Source: DASPKM01 sp035628135
Lineage (GTDB): Bacteria; Bacteroidota; Bacteroidia; Chitinophagales; Chitinophagaceae
Direction of reading: 5' to 3'
DNA: 64,000 nt
Assembly: GCA_035628135.1 (NCBI GenBank)
Contig: DASPKM010000010.1
Span: forward strand, 434,001-498,000
In this document: positions 45,974 through 54,206 of the stretch, one piece after another
How positions within the stretch are numbered: position 1 is the stretch's first letter
Layout of the letters: every line of letters starts with the position of its first letter
Notes under the pieces: generated by a model
What the model saw: only the letters and a program-made list of their open reading frames with translations
Told to the model about the DNA's origin: nothing
Database searches by the model: none
Made by a program: the position numbers and the translations under genes

Positions 45974-47326
45974 TTATTTGAATGAATAGGAAGCGGTTTG
46001 TCTTTCGTAATCAGCCAGGGCATTGAACACTTTGTATTTATTGATCACTGCCTGCAACCCCGCGGTGGTAAGCTGGTTTCTTGCGTCCAGGAACTCGATG
46101 AAGCTGTTGACGCCTTCTTTGAACCCGCGGTCGATAAGCTTAAAATAATTCACGGCGGCCTCGTGTTGCTTAACGGATGCCTGGTAATTGTTGTAAGCAG
46201 TGATGATGGAATTATGGCTTACAAAAGCGGCCAGTTCCAGTTGTTGCCTGACGTGTGCGGCATTGGTGCGGATGGCTTCACCCTCGAGGGTGGTCTGTTC
46301 TATCTTGTATAAATTTCTTTTGCCGGTAAAGATGGGCACCTGCAATTGCAGTCCGCCTAGGTAGAACAATGACTTATTGTTCACTTTAAAATCATATCCC
46401 TGCGAGGCCAGGTCCAGGAATGCATTCAATCGCGGCGTGCGGAAAGAGCGGTCCATCTTCAGCATGTCCTGGTTAATGTTTCTCGCGATATCCAGGCTTT
46501 TCAATTCTTCGCGCGCATGGATATTATCGGCTGTGCTTAGTAAAGGCAATTTGTTTTCATCTAATATTGGTTCTATGGTGATAATAGAATCGGTAAGGGG
46601 GCGGTTGAGGAGGAAGTTGAAATAAGCTCTTGCATTGCGTTGCTCATTCAGTGCATTTTGCAATTGAGCGGTCACCTGCTTTACCTCGCTGGCCGCGCGG
46701 GATACGTAAGCCGGAAGGCCTTTACCGTTTTTAAGAAGTGATTCATTTACTTTCAGGTTGTGGTTCACAATTTCCAATGCGCTTTGATAAATAGCCACTG
46801 CATTGCCCGATACCAAGTAATTATAATATGCCTGCTTTACTTCTTTGATCAATGTCCGCTTATAAATATCAACTTCGTTTTGTTGCAGCAGTGTTTGCTG
46901 ATGCCTGATATCTTTATTGATGCGTAGGGCCGGATTTATCAATGGCACCGTGGTCTTAAGTCGCACGTCGTAAAAATTGTTCGGCAGCAGTTGCTCGGAT
47001 ACGTTGCTGATGGTTGGGAAATTGTTGCTGCCGGTAAGCTGGTTCAGCGATTTGTACACGGGGTTCAGCAGGTCGCCAACCGGCAAGTCGATGGAGCGGC
47101 CGCCTTGTGCCAACGTGTACTGCGCTTCGAACCACGTGGTGGGCAGGAAAAGCGTACGCGCCTCTTTCAGTGCGACCAGGCTTTTTTCGAGCGATAATTT
47201 TTTTTCTTTCAGCACAAGATTGTTCTCCAATGCAGTGGTCACGTACTCATTTGGTATGTCCTGCGCTCTTGCTTGAAGGCCAATAAGCAACAGTAAACCC
47301 GTTGCGGCTTGTAGGAAATTTTTCAT
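45974..47326 (-). CDS. TolC-family outer-membrane channel
   Basis: Outer-membrane efflux protein of 450 residues from ATG 47326, signal peptide MKNFLQAATGLLLLIGLQARA. Two TolC-type (OEP) repeats with long helices: residues about 20-220 (SLVALKEARTLFLPTTWFEAQY) and 240-450 (HEAAVNYFKLIDRGFKEGVNSFIEFLDARNQL). First gene of the efflux operon; the adaptor gene begins 13 nt later. A TetR-type operator lies 32 nt upstream of the ATG. Confidence 0.92.
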   Translation of the reverse strand: MKNFLQAATGLLLLIGLQARAQDIPNEYVTTALENNLVLKEKKLSLEKSLVALKEARTLFLPTTWFEAQYTLAQGGRSIDLPVGDLLNPVYKSLNQLTGSNNFPTISNVSEQLLPNNFYDVRLKTTVPLINPALRINKDIRHQQTLLQQNEVDIYKRTLIKEVKQAYYNYLVSGNAVAIYQSALEIVNHNLKVNESLLKNGKGLPAYVSRAASEVKQVTAQLQNALNEQRNARAYFNFLLNRPLTDSIITIEPILDENKLPLLSTADNIHAREELKSLDIARNINQDMLKMDRSFRTPRLNAFLDLASQGYDFKVNNKSLFYLGGLQLQVPIFTGKRNLYKIEQTTLEGEAIRTNAAHVRQQLELAAFVSHNSIITAYNNYQASVKQHEAAVNYFKLIDRGFKEGVNSFIEFLDARNQLTTAGLQAVINKYKVFNALADYERQTASYSFK

Positions 47327-47357
47327 ACCGATCAATTTGATAATCATCGTTTAATTA

Positions 47358-47372
47358 ATAAACAGTGTTCAG
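47358..47372. promoter_or_regulatory. TetR operator upstream of tolC
   Basis: ATAAACAGTGTTCAG matches 13 of 15 positions of the perfect palindrome found before the tetR gene (48031-48045). It sits between the tetR stop and the tolC start, where repression of the efflux operon would act. Confidence 0.65.
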
Positions 47373-47388
47373 CATCTAGGCAAAAAAA

Positions 47389-48006
47389 TTATAGCTTGCC
47401 CAGCATCTCTGCGAAATATTTATATCCATTCTCCATAAGGTCGGAAGGTTCCAGGTTTACATCATGGTAAGCTTTGCAGCGTTCGCGGCAGTACAAAGCG
47501 CACATGCCGTGCATGGCTGACCAGATAGTAAATGACAGGTATTCGATATCGAGGCCTTTGAAGCGGCCGGCAGCCTGGCAGTCGCGCAGCACATTTTTAA
47601 GATGGTTCAATGCCTCGTGGCCTGCTTCCCATTGGTCGTGGTGCTCCTCGTGCTTCATAGGGGCCTGCATAATGAACATCAGCTCGTAATAGTCCCTGTC
47701 CGTTTGGGCAAATTCCATATACACCTTACCCATGGCCTTAAGCCTTTCAAAAGGGTCGGCTACGTGTTGCAGCGGGGCCATGCGGGTAAGGAAACGCCGG
47801 AAGCCCTCTTCGTGCAGGGCGTGGAAGATCTCATCCTTCTCCTTGAAATAGAGATAGATAGTGCCCGGGCTGTACTCGATTTGCTCGGCGATATTGCGGA
47901 TGCTTGCCTGGTAATAGCCTTTTTCCAGGAATATTTTCCTGGCCGCGTCAAGGATCAGCTTGCGCATCTCTTCTTTTTCCCGTTGCTTGCGTGAGGCTAC
48001 TGTCAT
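47389..48006 (-). CDS. TetR-family repressor of the efflux operon
   Basis: TetR/AcrR regulator of 205 residues. N-terminal HTH (about 10-60: ILDAARKIFLEKGYYQASIRNIAEQIEYSPGTIYLYFKEKDEI), then an all-helical ligand domain with a TetR_C-type C-terminus containing several Cys and His (MHGMCALYCRERCKAYH). It lies directly upstream of the tolC-adaptor-RND operon in the same direction. A perfect palindrome in its own promoter and a near-identical copy before tolC indicate autoregulation and control of the pump, relieved by an unknown ligand. Confidence 0.93.
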   Translation of the reverse strand: MTVASRKQREKEEMRKLILDAARKIFLEKGYYQASIRNIAEQIEYSPGTIYLYFKEKDEIFHALHEEGFRRFLTRMAPLQHVADPFERLKAMGKVYMEFAQTDRDYYELMFIMQAPMKHEEHHDQWEAGHEALNHLKNVLRDCQAAGRFKGLDIEYLSFTIWSAMHGMCALYCRERCKAYHDVNLEPSDLMENGYKYFAEMLGKL

Positions 48007-48022
48007 AAAAACTATTCAGGCG

Positions 48023-48055
48023 CAAATATACTGAACAGTGTTCAGCAAATCCAAA
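48023..48055 (-). promoter_or_regulatory. tetR promoter with operator in the spacer
   Basis: On the minus strand: a TTTG -33 element (48052-48055, or 48046-48049), then the perfect 15-mer palindrome CTGAACACTGTTCAG (48031-48045), then TATATTTG -7 (48023-48030), 16 nt before the tetR ATG. Bound repressor would cover the promoter. Confidence 0.7.
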
Positions 48056-48163
48056 TAAAACCACGGAAATTTTTTCCGGAGGTTGTTTATCGCTTATCTG
48101 TACATAAAACAAGGCCGCTTGCGAACCTTGGTTTTGTAATTTGACGCGGCAAAAAGCAAAGGC

Positions 48164-48547
48164 ATGAAACTTATACTACTTGTCGGTTTAGGGAGCTTTA
48201 TCGGAGGAATACTCAGGTACCTGCTTTCCTCGTCCATTCAACTAAAAGCAGCAGCAACTTTCCCTTATGGCACGTTCGCGGTTAATCTTATTGGTTGTTT
48301 TCTGATAGGATGTTTGTACGGCTTTTCAGAAAAATGGAATTTGAATATGGAAACAAAGCTATTGTTAACTACCGGCCTCCTCGGCGGCTTTACCACGTTC
48401 TCGGCATTCTCTTTTGAATCTTATCAATTGATCAAAGCCGGGCATCTTACCATGGCAATAACTTATCTAGCTGGCAGCGTGGTCCTGGGCCTGGCGCTGA
48501 CGTTTGCAGGCGCATGGCTTTTTAAACCGGCCCCGGTCAGCATGTAA
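48164..48547 (+). CDS. crcB: CrcB/Fluc fluoride ion channel
   Basis: Inner-membrane protein of 127 residues with four helices and the family motifs GSFIGGILRYLLS (N-terminus), GTFAVNLIGCFLIG and GGFTTFSAFSFE. It exports fluoride as a dual-topology dimer. Single-gene form. I looked for a fluoride (crcB) riboswitch in the 150 nt upstream and did not find its conserved core. Confidence 0.92.
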   Translation: MKLILLVGLGSFIGGILRYLLSSSIQLKAAATFPYGTFAVNLIGCFLIGCLYGFSEKWNLNMETKLLLTTGLLGGFTTFSAFSFESYQLIKAGHLTMAITYLAGSVVLGLALTFAGAWLFKPAPVSM

Positions 48548-48618
48548 TGTATATAAAAACAGATGGCCTTGCGGCCATCTGATCTGTACCATCATTCCAT
48601 CAATGCAATGTCCCCTGA

Positions 48619-49047
48619 TCAATACACATACTCCGGCGGCGTAATTCCCTGGCACCTCAAATAAAGCACGGCCTGCCCGCGGTGGTGTGTGATATGGTCC
48701 GTGGTAGCATGAAAGCCTTTTATGGCTTCGTCGCTAAGCTTGCCATTCAATGTTTTCTCCAGGCCATTGTACGCATTTTCAAGATACGCCACTACGGCGG
48801 CCTTGGTGTTCTTAGCGGGAGGCGGTGCCCAATCGGTTTTCTCACCTTTGATATAATTGGCCTCCCACCATTGAATGCCATATGCTATATGGCTTAGCAA
48901 TTCTCCAAAATTCCATACGCCTTCTGTTGGTGCAAAGCCATAAAACTTGTCAGGCATTGCTTCTGCAACGCCCATCGTGTAGTTCCTCGAATTTTCGAGT
49001 GTGGCCAATAACTGTTCATTCCTTGTTGCCAATGCTTGCTCTTTCAT
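48619..49047 (-). CDS. DinB-family protein
   Basis: Protein of 142 residues from ATG 49047 (MKEQALATRNEQLLATL). Four-helix DinB/YfiT-like bundle with putative metal-binding histidines in ELLSHIAYGI (about 55) and in the TTDHITHHRGQ motif near the C-terminus (about 115-122). Family members are metal-dependent, some thiol-transferring or hydrolytic; the reaction is unknown. It sits beside an AraC gene in the same direction (48 nt). Confidence 0.88.
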   Translation of the reverse strand: MKEQALATRNEQLLATLENSRNYTMGVAEAMPDKFYGFAPTEGVWNFGELLSHIAYGIQWWEANYIKGEKTDWAPPPAKNTKAAVVAYLENAYNGLEKTLNGKLSDEAIKGFHATTDHITHHRGQAVLYLRCQGITPPEYVY

Positions 49048-49094
49048 ACAATAAATTTTATGCGACAAACCTACAGGCGGCAAGCGGGGAACAC

Positions 49095-49964
49095 TTAAGG
49101 AATCTTGCTGTTTTTTAACCGCTCGCCCCTTCTATACCTTGCGGGAGCAAGCTGATATTTCTGACGAAATGCCGCAGTAAAATGTTCAAGGCTGTTAAAC
49201 CCCGATGTAAAAGCAATGTCGGCCACAGGTTGCGCGGTATCCAATAACAATAGCTCGGCATTCTTTAACCGCAGTCCCAGCAAATACTGGTGCGGCGATG
49301 CATTGGTGAAAGTCTTAAATATGCGGCTGAAATGAAAAGGGCTTACATGGCAATGTCGGGCGATCTCCATCAAAGAAATGTCTTCAGAAAAATTGCGCGT
49401 CATATACTCCTTAGCCAGCTCGATGGTGGAGAGATGATTTCTCTTCAACCTTGCATCGATGCGGTGGTCGGGGCGGTAATCTGTAATGGAGTTCAGCACC
49501 CTGTTGATCATTTCTATCACCAGGTTGTCTACCTGCAGCTTGCCGGTAGAACGCGTATGTATCAATTGCAGAATACGGAAATGAAGAAATTCAGTTTCAG
49601 GATTGCTATGCCACAAGGTCGAGTGCAGGTCATTATCGATGAAGAAGGCGGTGCGGCCATACAACTCCTGCAACACATCATTGTAAAAACTTCTTTTAAA
49701 ATCAAAAATGGTGCATTCATCCGGCACCGAGTGCGCATGTGTTACGGTGTGTTCGTATTCAGGCTTTGTTATCAGCACGCAACCGCTGTAAGAATCCAGC
49801 TCATGCCGGAACACATTGAACACAAAATTTCCCTTGCGGACAAAGCTGATGCAAAAAGAAGAAGCATACTCGGGCTTAGATCTTTTACAATCCGTGCACC
49901 GGCATTTGAAATCCCTGATGGCATAAAAATCCGAGGAATAAAGCGTATGGATATCGGCGTCCAT
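49095..49964 (-). CDS. AraC-family transcriptional regulator
   Basis: Regulator of 289 residues. A cupin-like N-terminal ligand domain (about 10-150) contains the Cys-rich segment DFKCRCTDCKRSK (about 18-30), possibly a metal or thiol sensor. A C-terminal AraC HTH (about 180-280: LMEIARHCHVSPFHFSRIFK ... VADIAFTSGFNSLEHFTAAFRQKY) follows. The neighbouring DinB gene is the likely target. A REP-like hairpin lies just upstream. Confidence 0.9.
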   Translation of the reverse strand: MDADIHTLYSSDFYAIRDFKCRCTDCKRSKPEYASSFCISFVRKGNFVFNVFRHELDSYSGCVLITKPEYEHTVTHAHSVPDECTIFDFKRSFYNDVLQELYGRTAFFIDNDLHSTLWHSNPETEFLHFRILQLIHTRSTGKLQVDNLVIEMINRVLNSITDYRPDHRIDARLKRNHLSTIELAKEYMTRNFSEDISLMEIARHCHVSPFHFSRIFKTFTNASPHQYLLGLRLKNAELLLLDTAQPVADIAFTSGFNSLEHFTAAFRQKYQLAPARYRRGERLKNSKIP

Positions 49965-49981
49965 TGGAACATTAAAATTAG

Positions 49982-50036
49982 GTCATTAGGTCAATAAGTC
50001 ATTAGTGTTGACTTAATGACTTATTGACCCAATGAC
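49982..50036. repeat. long palindrome with GTCATTAGGTCA units
   Basis: 23-nt arms (49982-50004 and 50014-50036) with one mismatch and a 9-nt loop. The core GGTCAATAAGTCATTA pairs perfectly with TAATGACTTATTGACC. The units match those at 33013-33088, so this is a dispersed palindromic repeat. Confidence 0.7.
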
Positions 50037-50046
50037 ATCAAATGAG

Positions 50047-50076
50047 GCGGGGTCCTGCTTTTCAACAGGACCCCGC
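50047..50076. terminator. very strong hairpin
   Basis: Perfect 11-bp stem GCGGGGTCCTG / CAGGACCCCGC with an 8-nt loop, 44 nt downstream of the glycine-zipper gene. There is no U-run on either strand, but it is placed as the 3' end of that gene. Confidence 0.6.
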
Positions 50077-50120
50077 GCTTAGATTGAGGATTCAAACTTA
50101 AAGACTTGTTTGCTTACCGG

Positions 50121-50594
50121 TTAGTAACGGCCGTCTTTTTTGTCCATCGAACGTCCGATACCATAACCAACTGCACCACCGGCTACACCACCAATTACGG
50201 CGCCTACTGCACGGTTACGCTTGTTGATAACTGCACCGATAATAGCTCCGGAACCGGCACCAATGGCCGCACCCTTAGCTGCTTTACTCCAACCTTTCTT
50301 TTGAGGTTTGGCAGGATAAGAAGTGGTAGAACCGATCGATTTATTGGTACTTACCGAACGATTGGAACTAGTGCTCTTGCGCGCAGTAGTTGTTGCTTTC
50401 GGAGCAACAGTGGCATAATTGGTAGCATTCATGCTCTCCATTGCCTGCTGCGCCTTCCATGCATTAAACTGCGCCAACCCTACCGTGTCGGTAAACGTTA
50501 CAGCTTTTTCACTCTGCAAAGCAGTAGGGTTACTGCTACACGCTGCCATGGTTAATGAACCAGCTATCGCAAAAACGGATAAAAACTTTTTCAT
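50121..50594 (-). CDS. glycine-zipper lipoprotein
   Basis: Protein of 157 residues with lipoprotein signal MKKFLSVFAIAGSLTMAAC. A Ser/Thr/Lys-rich disordered middle (about 60-105) leads into a C-terminal glycine-zipper (about 108-150: GAAIGAGSGAIIGAVINKRNRAVGAVIGGVAGGAVGYGIG), the YMGG-type membrane-inserting motif. It resembles outer-membrane or stress-related small lipoproteins. The specific function is unknown. Confidence 0.82.
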   Translation of the reverse strand: MKKFLSVFAIAGSLTMAACSSNPTALQSEKAVTFTDTVGLAQFNAWKAQQAMESMNATNYATVAPKATTTARKSTSSNRSVSTNKSIGSTTSYPAKPQKKGWSKAAKGAAIGAGSGAIIGAVINKRNRAVGAVIGGVAGGAVGYGIGRSMDKKDGRY

Positions 50595-50834
50595 AAGTCT
50601 AATTTTAATCAGATAATTGATTTTTAGTGATGCTTGCTATAGACCAGAATTAGTGCCAAAGAATGTGAGAGAATCTTAAATTGTTAAAGGCACGCGGTTT
50701 CAAAAAACAAATAATTGAAGAACAACCAGTTTACACGCGGGACTTTTAACATAAGCAATTGCAAACGGCCGTATTGGAGTTCTTTATATCTTCCTATATA
50801 GTTACAAAACGCCGTTAGCAACTCACTATACAGC

Positions 50835-52097
50835 ATGCAACCAACCCCGCAACCGCTTCGCCTGGCCTCTATAGACGTACTGCGGGCCATCACCATGTTC
50901 CTGATGATATTCGTGAATGATCTAGGGACCTTGAAAGACATTCCGGTTTGGCTGGAGCACACCAAAGCCGAAGAAGACGGCATGGGTTTGGCGGACACCA
51001 TCTTTCCAGCGTTTTTATTTATAGTAGGCCTTTCACTTCCATTTGCATTGATGGCGCGGCAGGCCAAAGGCGCATCGCACCAACAGCTATTTATTTATAT
51101 CCTTACGCGCTCACTCGCCTTGCTCGTCATGGGCTTCTTTCAAGTTAACCTCGAAAACTATCACAACGCAGCATCGTTACTTCCAAAACCGGTGTGGCAG
51201 CTATTAATAACCATAGGGTTCTTCCTGGTGTGGCTTGACTATCCTTCTGCAAAAAGAAAAGCAAACGCAAACCCTGGTGCCGTAAGCGGGAGTGCGCCTC
51301 CAGTCAATCAGTCTTCCCTTCCTGCCAGCTACAAATTATTATTACAAGGATTGGGCATTGCACTGTTGATTGCAATGGCAGTTATTTATAAAGGCAGAGA
51401 AGGCGATAGCATTACCTGGATGCGTCCCCGGTGGTGGGGCATATTGGGACTTATCGGTTGGGCGTACCTGTTATGCGCCACCCTTTTCCTGTTATCACGA
51501 AAAAATTTATTCTTTCTGTCGGCAGCCTGGCTATTTTTCCTGTTGTTCAACATTGCCGCTCATGCAGGATGGCTTACATCACTCGATGGTATGAAGCAAT
51601 ATGTATGGATAGCAGGCGATGCATCCATGCCCGCATTGACCATGTCCGGAGTGGTCTCCGCAATAATATATCAACGAACGGCCGCGGCCAATAAACAAAT
51701 TGCTGCCATGGTTATGCTGGCAATTATTGGCGCATTGATGATCGTTGGTGGATTTTGCGTCCGGCCCCTGGAAGGCATTTCTAAGATCAGGGCCACTCCT
51801 GCCTGGGTCATGATCTGCACCGGCATCAGCTTATTGTTCTTTGTATTGCTGATCTATATTGCGGACATTCAAAAGAAGAAGGATTGGTTTGCGATAATAA
51901 AACCGGCAGGCACCAGCACGCTCACGTGTTATCTGCTGCCATACGTTCATTATGCTATTTATACACTGATAGGCGTCAGTCTTCCATTGTTCCTGAGAAC
52001 AGGCGGCATAGGCATTGTAAAATCCCTAGTATACTCGCTGCTGATAATTTTAATTGCAGGTGTGTTGGAGAAGTGGAGGATCAGGCTGAGATTGTGA
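50835..52097 (+). CDS. DUF5009 / HGSNAT-like membrane acyltransferase
   Basis: Integral membrane protein of 420 residues with about ten helices. The N-terminus has RLASIDVLRAITMFLMIFVND and ADTIFPAFLFIVGLSLPFAL, matching the DUF5009/heparan-alpha-glucosaminide N-acetyltransferase (YeiB-related) family. It may transfer acetyl groups onto sugars across the membrane. The neighbours give no substrate. Confidence 0.82.
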   Translation: MQPTPQPLRLASIDVLRAITMFLMIFVNDLGTLKDIPVWLEHTKAEEDGMGLADTIFPAFLFIVGLSLPFALMARQAKGASHQQLFIYILTRSLALLVMGFFQVNLENYHNAASLLPKPVWQLLITIGFFLVWLDYPSAKRKANANPGAVSGSAPPVNQSSLPASYKLLLQGLGIALLIAMAVIYKGREGDSITWMRPRWWGILGLIGWAYLLCATLFLLSRKNLFFLSAAWLFFLLFNIAAHAGWLTSLDGMKQYVWIAGDASMPALTMSGVVSAIIYQRTAAANKQIAAMVMLAIIGALMIVGGFCVRPLEGISKIRATPAWVMICTGISLLFFVLLIYIADIQKKKDWFAIIKPAGTSTLTCYLLPYVHYAIYTLIGVSLPLFLRTGGIGIVKSLVYSLLIILIAGVLEKWRIRLRL

Positions 52098-52100
52098 GGA

Positions 52101-52141
52101 GTGAGTGGTGAGTTATCAGTCAATCATACCTCACCACTCAC
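52101..52141. terminator. GTGAGTGGTGAG hairpin between convergent genes
   Basis: Perfect 12-bp inverted repeat GTGAGTGGTGAG (52101-52112) / CTCACCACTCAC (52130-52141) with a 17-nt loop, between the acyltransferase stop and the SRPBCC stop. It can serve both strands and is built from a simple repeated motif like other REP-like elements. Confidence 0.6.
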
Positions 52142-52152
52142 CACTCACGAGA

Positions 52153-52908
52153 TTAGTGCACCGGGATATTTCCTGCTTCCTGCTGGCCGCCATACACGGG
52201 CTGCTCATTCGATTCGATATATTGCTTGAAATTGAGAATGTCCTGCTTAATAAGTTTTTCAAACACAGGATTCAATAAGCTTGCAATGCCGCTACCGATT
52301 TCGCCGGCGGGCGGACGATAGCTGATGGTAACATCCAGCTCAGTGCCCAGGCCGTTATCGATATCCCTGAATTCTACCTTGCCCGCATTTTCAATAGTAG
52401 CGTTTGGTAAGGACTGCCAACCGATAAACTCGCCTTCTCTTTCCTTTACGATTTCCGCATCCCATTTCAGCGTACCAATATTGCCGGGTATTACCGCTTC
52501 CCAATGAGACCGCTTGGCATCGAGCTCTTTTACGGTCAGCAAATGCTTCATGAACCTGGGAAGGTTTTCCAGCCTGCGCCAGAATTGATACACCTCATGG
52601 CGTGGCTTGTTCACCATCATGCAGGTCCTGATATTTACGGAGGAAGCATGCGTAGCATCGCCGGTTTTGCCGAGACTGGTATAAACAGGACAATTGCCCG
52701 AAGATCCCCTGTAAAGCAGGAAGCCGCCTATTGCTGTTTGCAACAACCCTTTAATGGGCCTTTTGGTCAGGTTCTTCAATCCTGCCGCAAACAGATAACC
52801 GCCAACCCCGGCCGACAGTACCCGCTCCTGCCATCCAACGTTAATGATGTTGGTGCCGCGCTCTGGTACGTTCACCTGGTTGTTTTCCTGTGTTGTTGTA
52901 TTTACCAT
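52153..52908 (-). CDS. SRPBCC protein with DUF2892-type membrane segment
   Basis: Protein of 251 residues from ATG 52908 (MVNTTTQENNQVNVPERG). Residues about 20-75 form a DUF2892/YgaP-like membrane hairpin (WQERVLSAGVGGYLFAAGLKNLTKRPIKGLLQTAIGGFLLYRG). Residues about 95-240 form a polyketide_cyc/SRPBCC fold (VYQFWRRLENLPRFMKHLLTV). Similar proteins sit in stress-related clusters with small hydrophilic proteins, as here. It probably binds a lipid or hydrophobic ligand at the membrane. Confidence 0.85.
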   Translation of the reverse strand: MVNTTTQENNQVNVPERGTNIINVGWQERVLSAGVGGYLFAAGLKNLTKRPIKGLLQTAIGGFLLYRGSSGNCPVYTSLGKTGDATHASSVNIRTCMMVNKPRHEVYQFWRRLENLPRFMKHLLTVKELDAKRSHWEAVIPGNIGTLKWDAEIVKEREGEFIGWQSLPNATIENAGKVEFRDIDNGLGTELDVTISYRPPAGEIGSGIASLLNPVFEKLIKQDILNFKQYIESNEQPVYGGQQEAGNIPVH

Positions 52909-53047
52909 AAGTCGCTTGTTTTTAAATTCTTTGTATGCTAAAATCTTGCTGACCGGGAGTACCAGTGATGCAAAAGATGTAAGTATTTGTCTTTCAATTC
53001 CGATTCCAAAATGCATCCTTATCGATCCTCATCGAAACACTAGAAAT

Positions 53048-53158
53048 TCAGTTACAATTGAGTACGATTTTACCCATCCGCTTTTTTGTGTTCATACCGA
53101 TGTGCACGCTTAATTGTTGATTTCGTTCCTCAGGCTCATCAAATTGATTGTTAGACAT
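53048..53158 (-). CDS. candidate 36-residue small protein
   Basis: Begins MSNNQFDEPEERNQQLSV and ends with a basic segment and Cys-Asn. AAGGAT stands 6 nt before the ATG, a good ribosome-binding site. It lies upstream of the SRPBCC gene in the same direction. Not recognised; hydrophilic, like the small proteins on the other side. Confidence 0.4.
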   Translation of the reverse strand: MSNNQFDEPEERNQQLSVHIGMNTKKRMGKIVLNCN

Positions 53159-53270
53159 GCTGCTATCCTTTTTAAATAGTGTCGTGCAGCGGCAACTGAG
53201 AAAGGCATAATTTTTTCACATCAGGAACAGGGCACGTTACAATATTGCTAACTATAAAAAACCGGGGATT

Positions 53271-53474
53271 ATGTCACAAAATTCAAGAAACCAAAAAACT
53301 TCCGGACGTAACGAGCACGGCCGTGAAAGAGGCGATAAGGATTTACGCACACAAAATGCAGCCAACCCCGGGCTGAGCGCCGGAGAAGAAGATGTTGAAA
53401 GAGGAAGAGGAAACGAAAACAAAGGCAGCCGGTCCAGACTATCATCTATCGATTACGATCGCAATGCTGAATAG
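53271..53474 (+). CDS. small hydrophilin-like protein 1
   Basis: 67-residue protein almost without hydrophobic residues: rich in Arg, Asn, Glu, Ser and Gly (8 Gly), with no Cys, Trp or Phe. It should be intrinsically disordered, like stress-induced hydrophilins. No known domain was recognised. First of three similar small genes in a row. Confidence 0.6.
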   Translation: MSQNSRNQKTSGRNEHGRERGDKDLRTQNAANPGLSAGEEDVERGRGNENKGSRSRLSSIDYDRNAE

Positions 53475-53510
53475 CATAAACTTTTTTTCATTCACCTAAA
53501 ACTTAAGAAT

Positions 53511-53831
53511 ATGGCAGACAAAAATCAAGGAAACTTCGGCCAATCAGGCCAGAACAATCCTTCACAAGGCCAGGGACAAGGACAAGGTCAAGGTCAACAA
53601 GGACGTGACCAGGGCGGACAAGGACAACAGGGCGGACAAGGTTCACAAGGTGGCAGGGACCAGAATACTTCAGGTTCCCAGGGACAAGGACAACAAGGAC
53701 AAGGCCAGCGTAGCGGCCAGCAAGGACAAGGCGGCATGGAAAACGACCGCAACAAGGGCGGTAACCAGGGCGGCAGCTCCTCTGGAAGCTCCGGCAACAT
53801 GGGATCAGGACAAAGAAGAGATGATTTATAA
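53511..53831 (+). CDS. Gln/Gly-repeat hydrophilin-like protein 2
   Basis: 106-residue protein of mostly Gly, Gln, Asp, Ser and Asn, with runs such as GQGQGQGQQG and SGQQGQGG. The DNA shows GGACAAGG-type short repeats that could slip and vary in number. Expected to be disordered and hydrogel-like. Known relatives include stress-related KGG/GsiB-like proteins, but that link is only by composition. Confidence 0.55.
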   Translation: MADKNQGNFGQSGQNNPSQGQGQGQGQGQQGRDQGGQGQQGGQGSQGGRDQNTSGSQGQGQQGQGQRSGQQGQGGMENDRNKGGNQGGSSSGSSGNMGSGQRRDDL

Positions 53832-53919
53832 TCTGATGATTGACTTGCCAAACAAATCTTTACGTTCTGAGAAGGGCGTAAAGATTTGTGCTTTTATTGA
53901 AATTAAAATGTAATTGTTT

Positions 53920-54180
53920 ATGGCTAAAAAGAACAAAGACCTTCCTAAGCATTCTGATGTTAACCGGAAGACTGACGATGAGCGGTTTCAGCAACAGGAA
54001 GAGTTTGACAACAAGGGAATGAATGAACGGGAAAATGAGAGCAGGGCCAGGAATGAAAGGCACAATGAACAAATGAGAGACAGCCAGCAGGGCAATGAGC
54101 GCATGGTGCCGGAAAGCAAAAAGAAGGAATCTCCACGCGACTACCAGGAAGACAGGAAACTACCTCAGATAAAAAAATAA
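53920..54180 (+). CDS. small hydrophilin-like protein 3
   Basis: 86-residue protein from ATG 53920 (MAKKNKDLPKHSDVNRK), 36 nt after a TTT-rich gap. Rich in Lys, Arg, Glu, Asn and Gln, with no Cys or Trp and two Gly. It may form a charged coil. It ends just before a very strong terminator and so closes the small-gene cluster. Confidence 0.6.
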   Translation: MAKKNKDLPKHSDVNRKTDDERFQQQEEFDNKGMNERENESRARNERHNEQMRDSQQGNERMVPESKKKESPRDYQEDRKLPQIKK

Positions 54181-54206
54181 CAAGCTTGTATTGAGCAGGC
54201 CGACAG

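Noticed and set aside
48056..48163. Possible fluoride riboswitch before crcB
   Set aside because: The conserved GGNGATGG and pseudoknot segments are absent; only a weak hairpin was seen.
53570..53760. CRISPR-like repeat array
   Set aside because: The repeats are short in-frame Gln/Gly codons within a gene, with no spacers.
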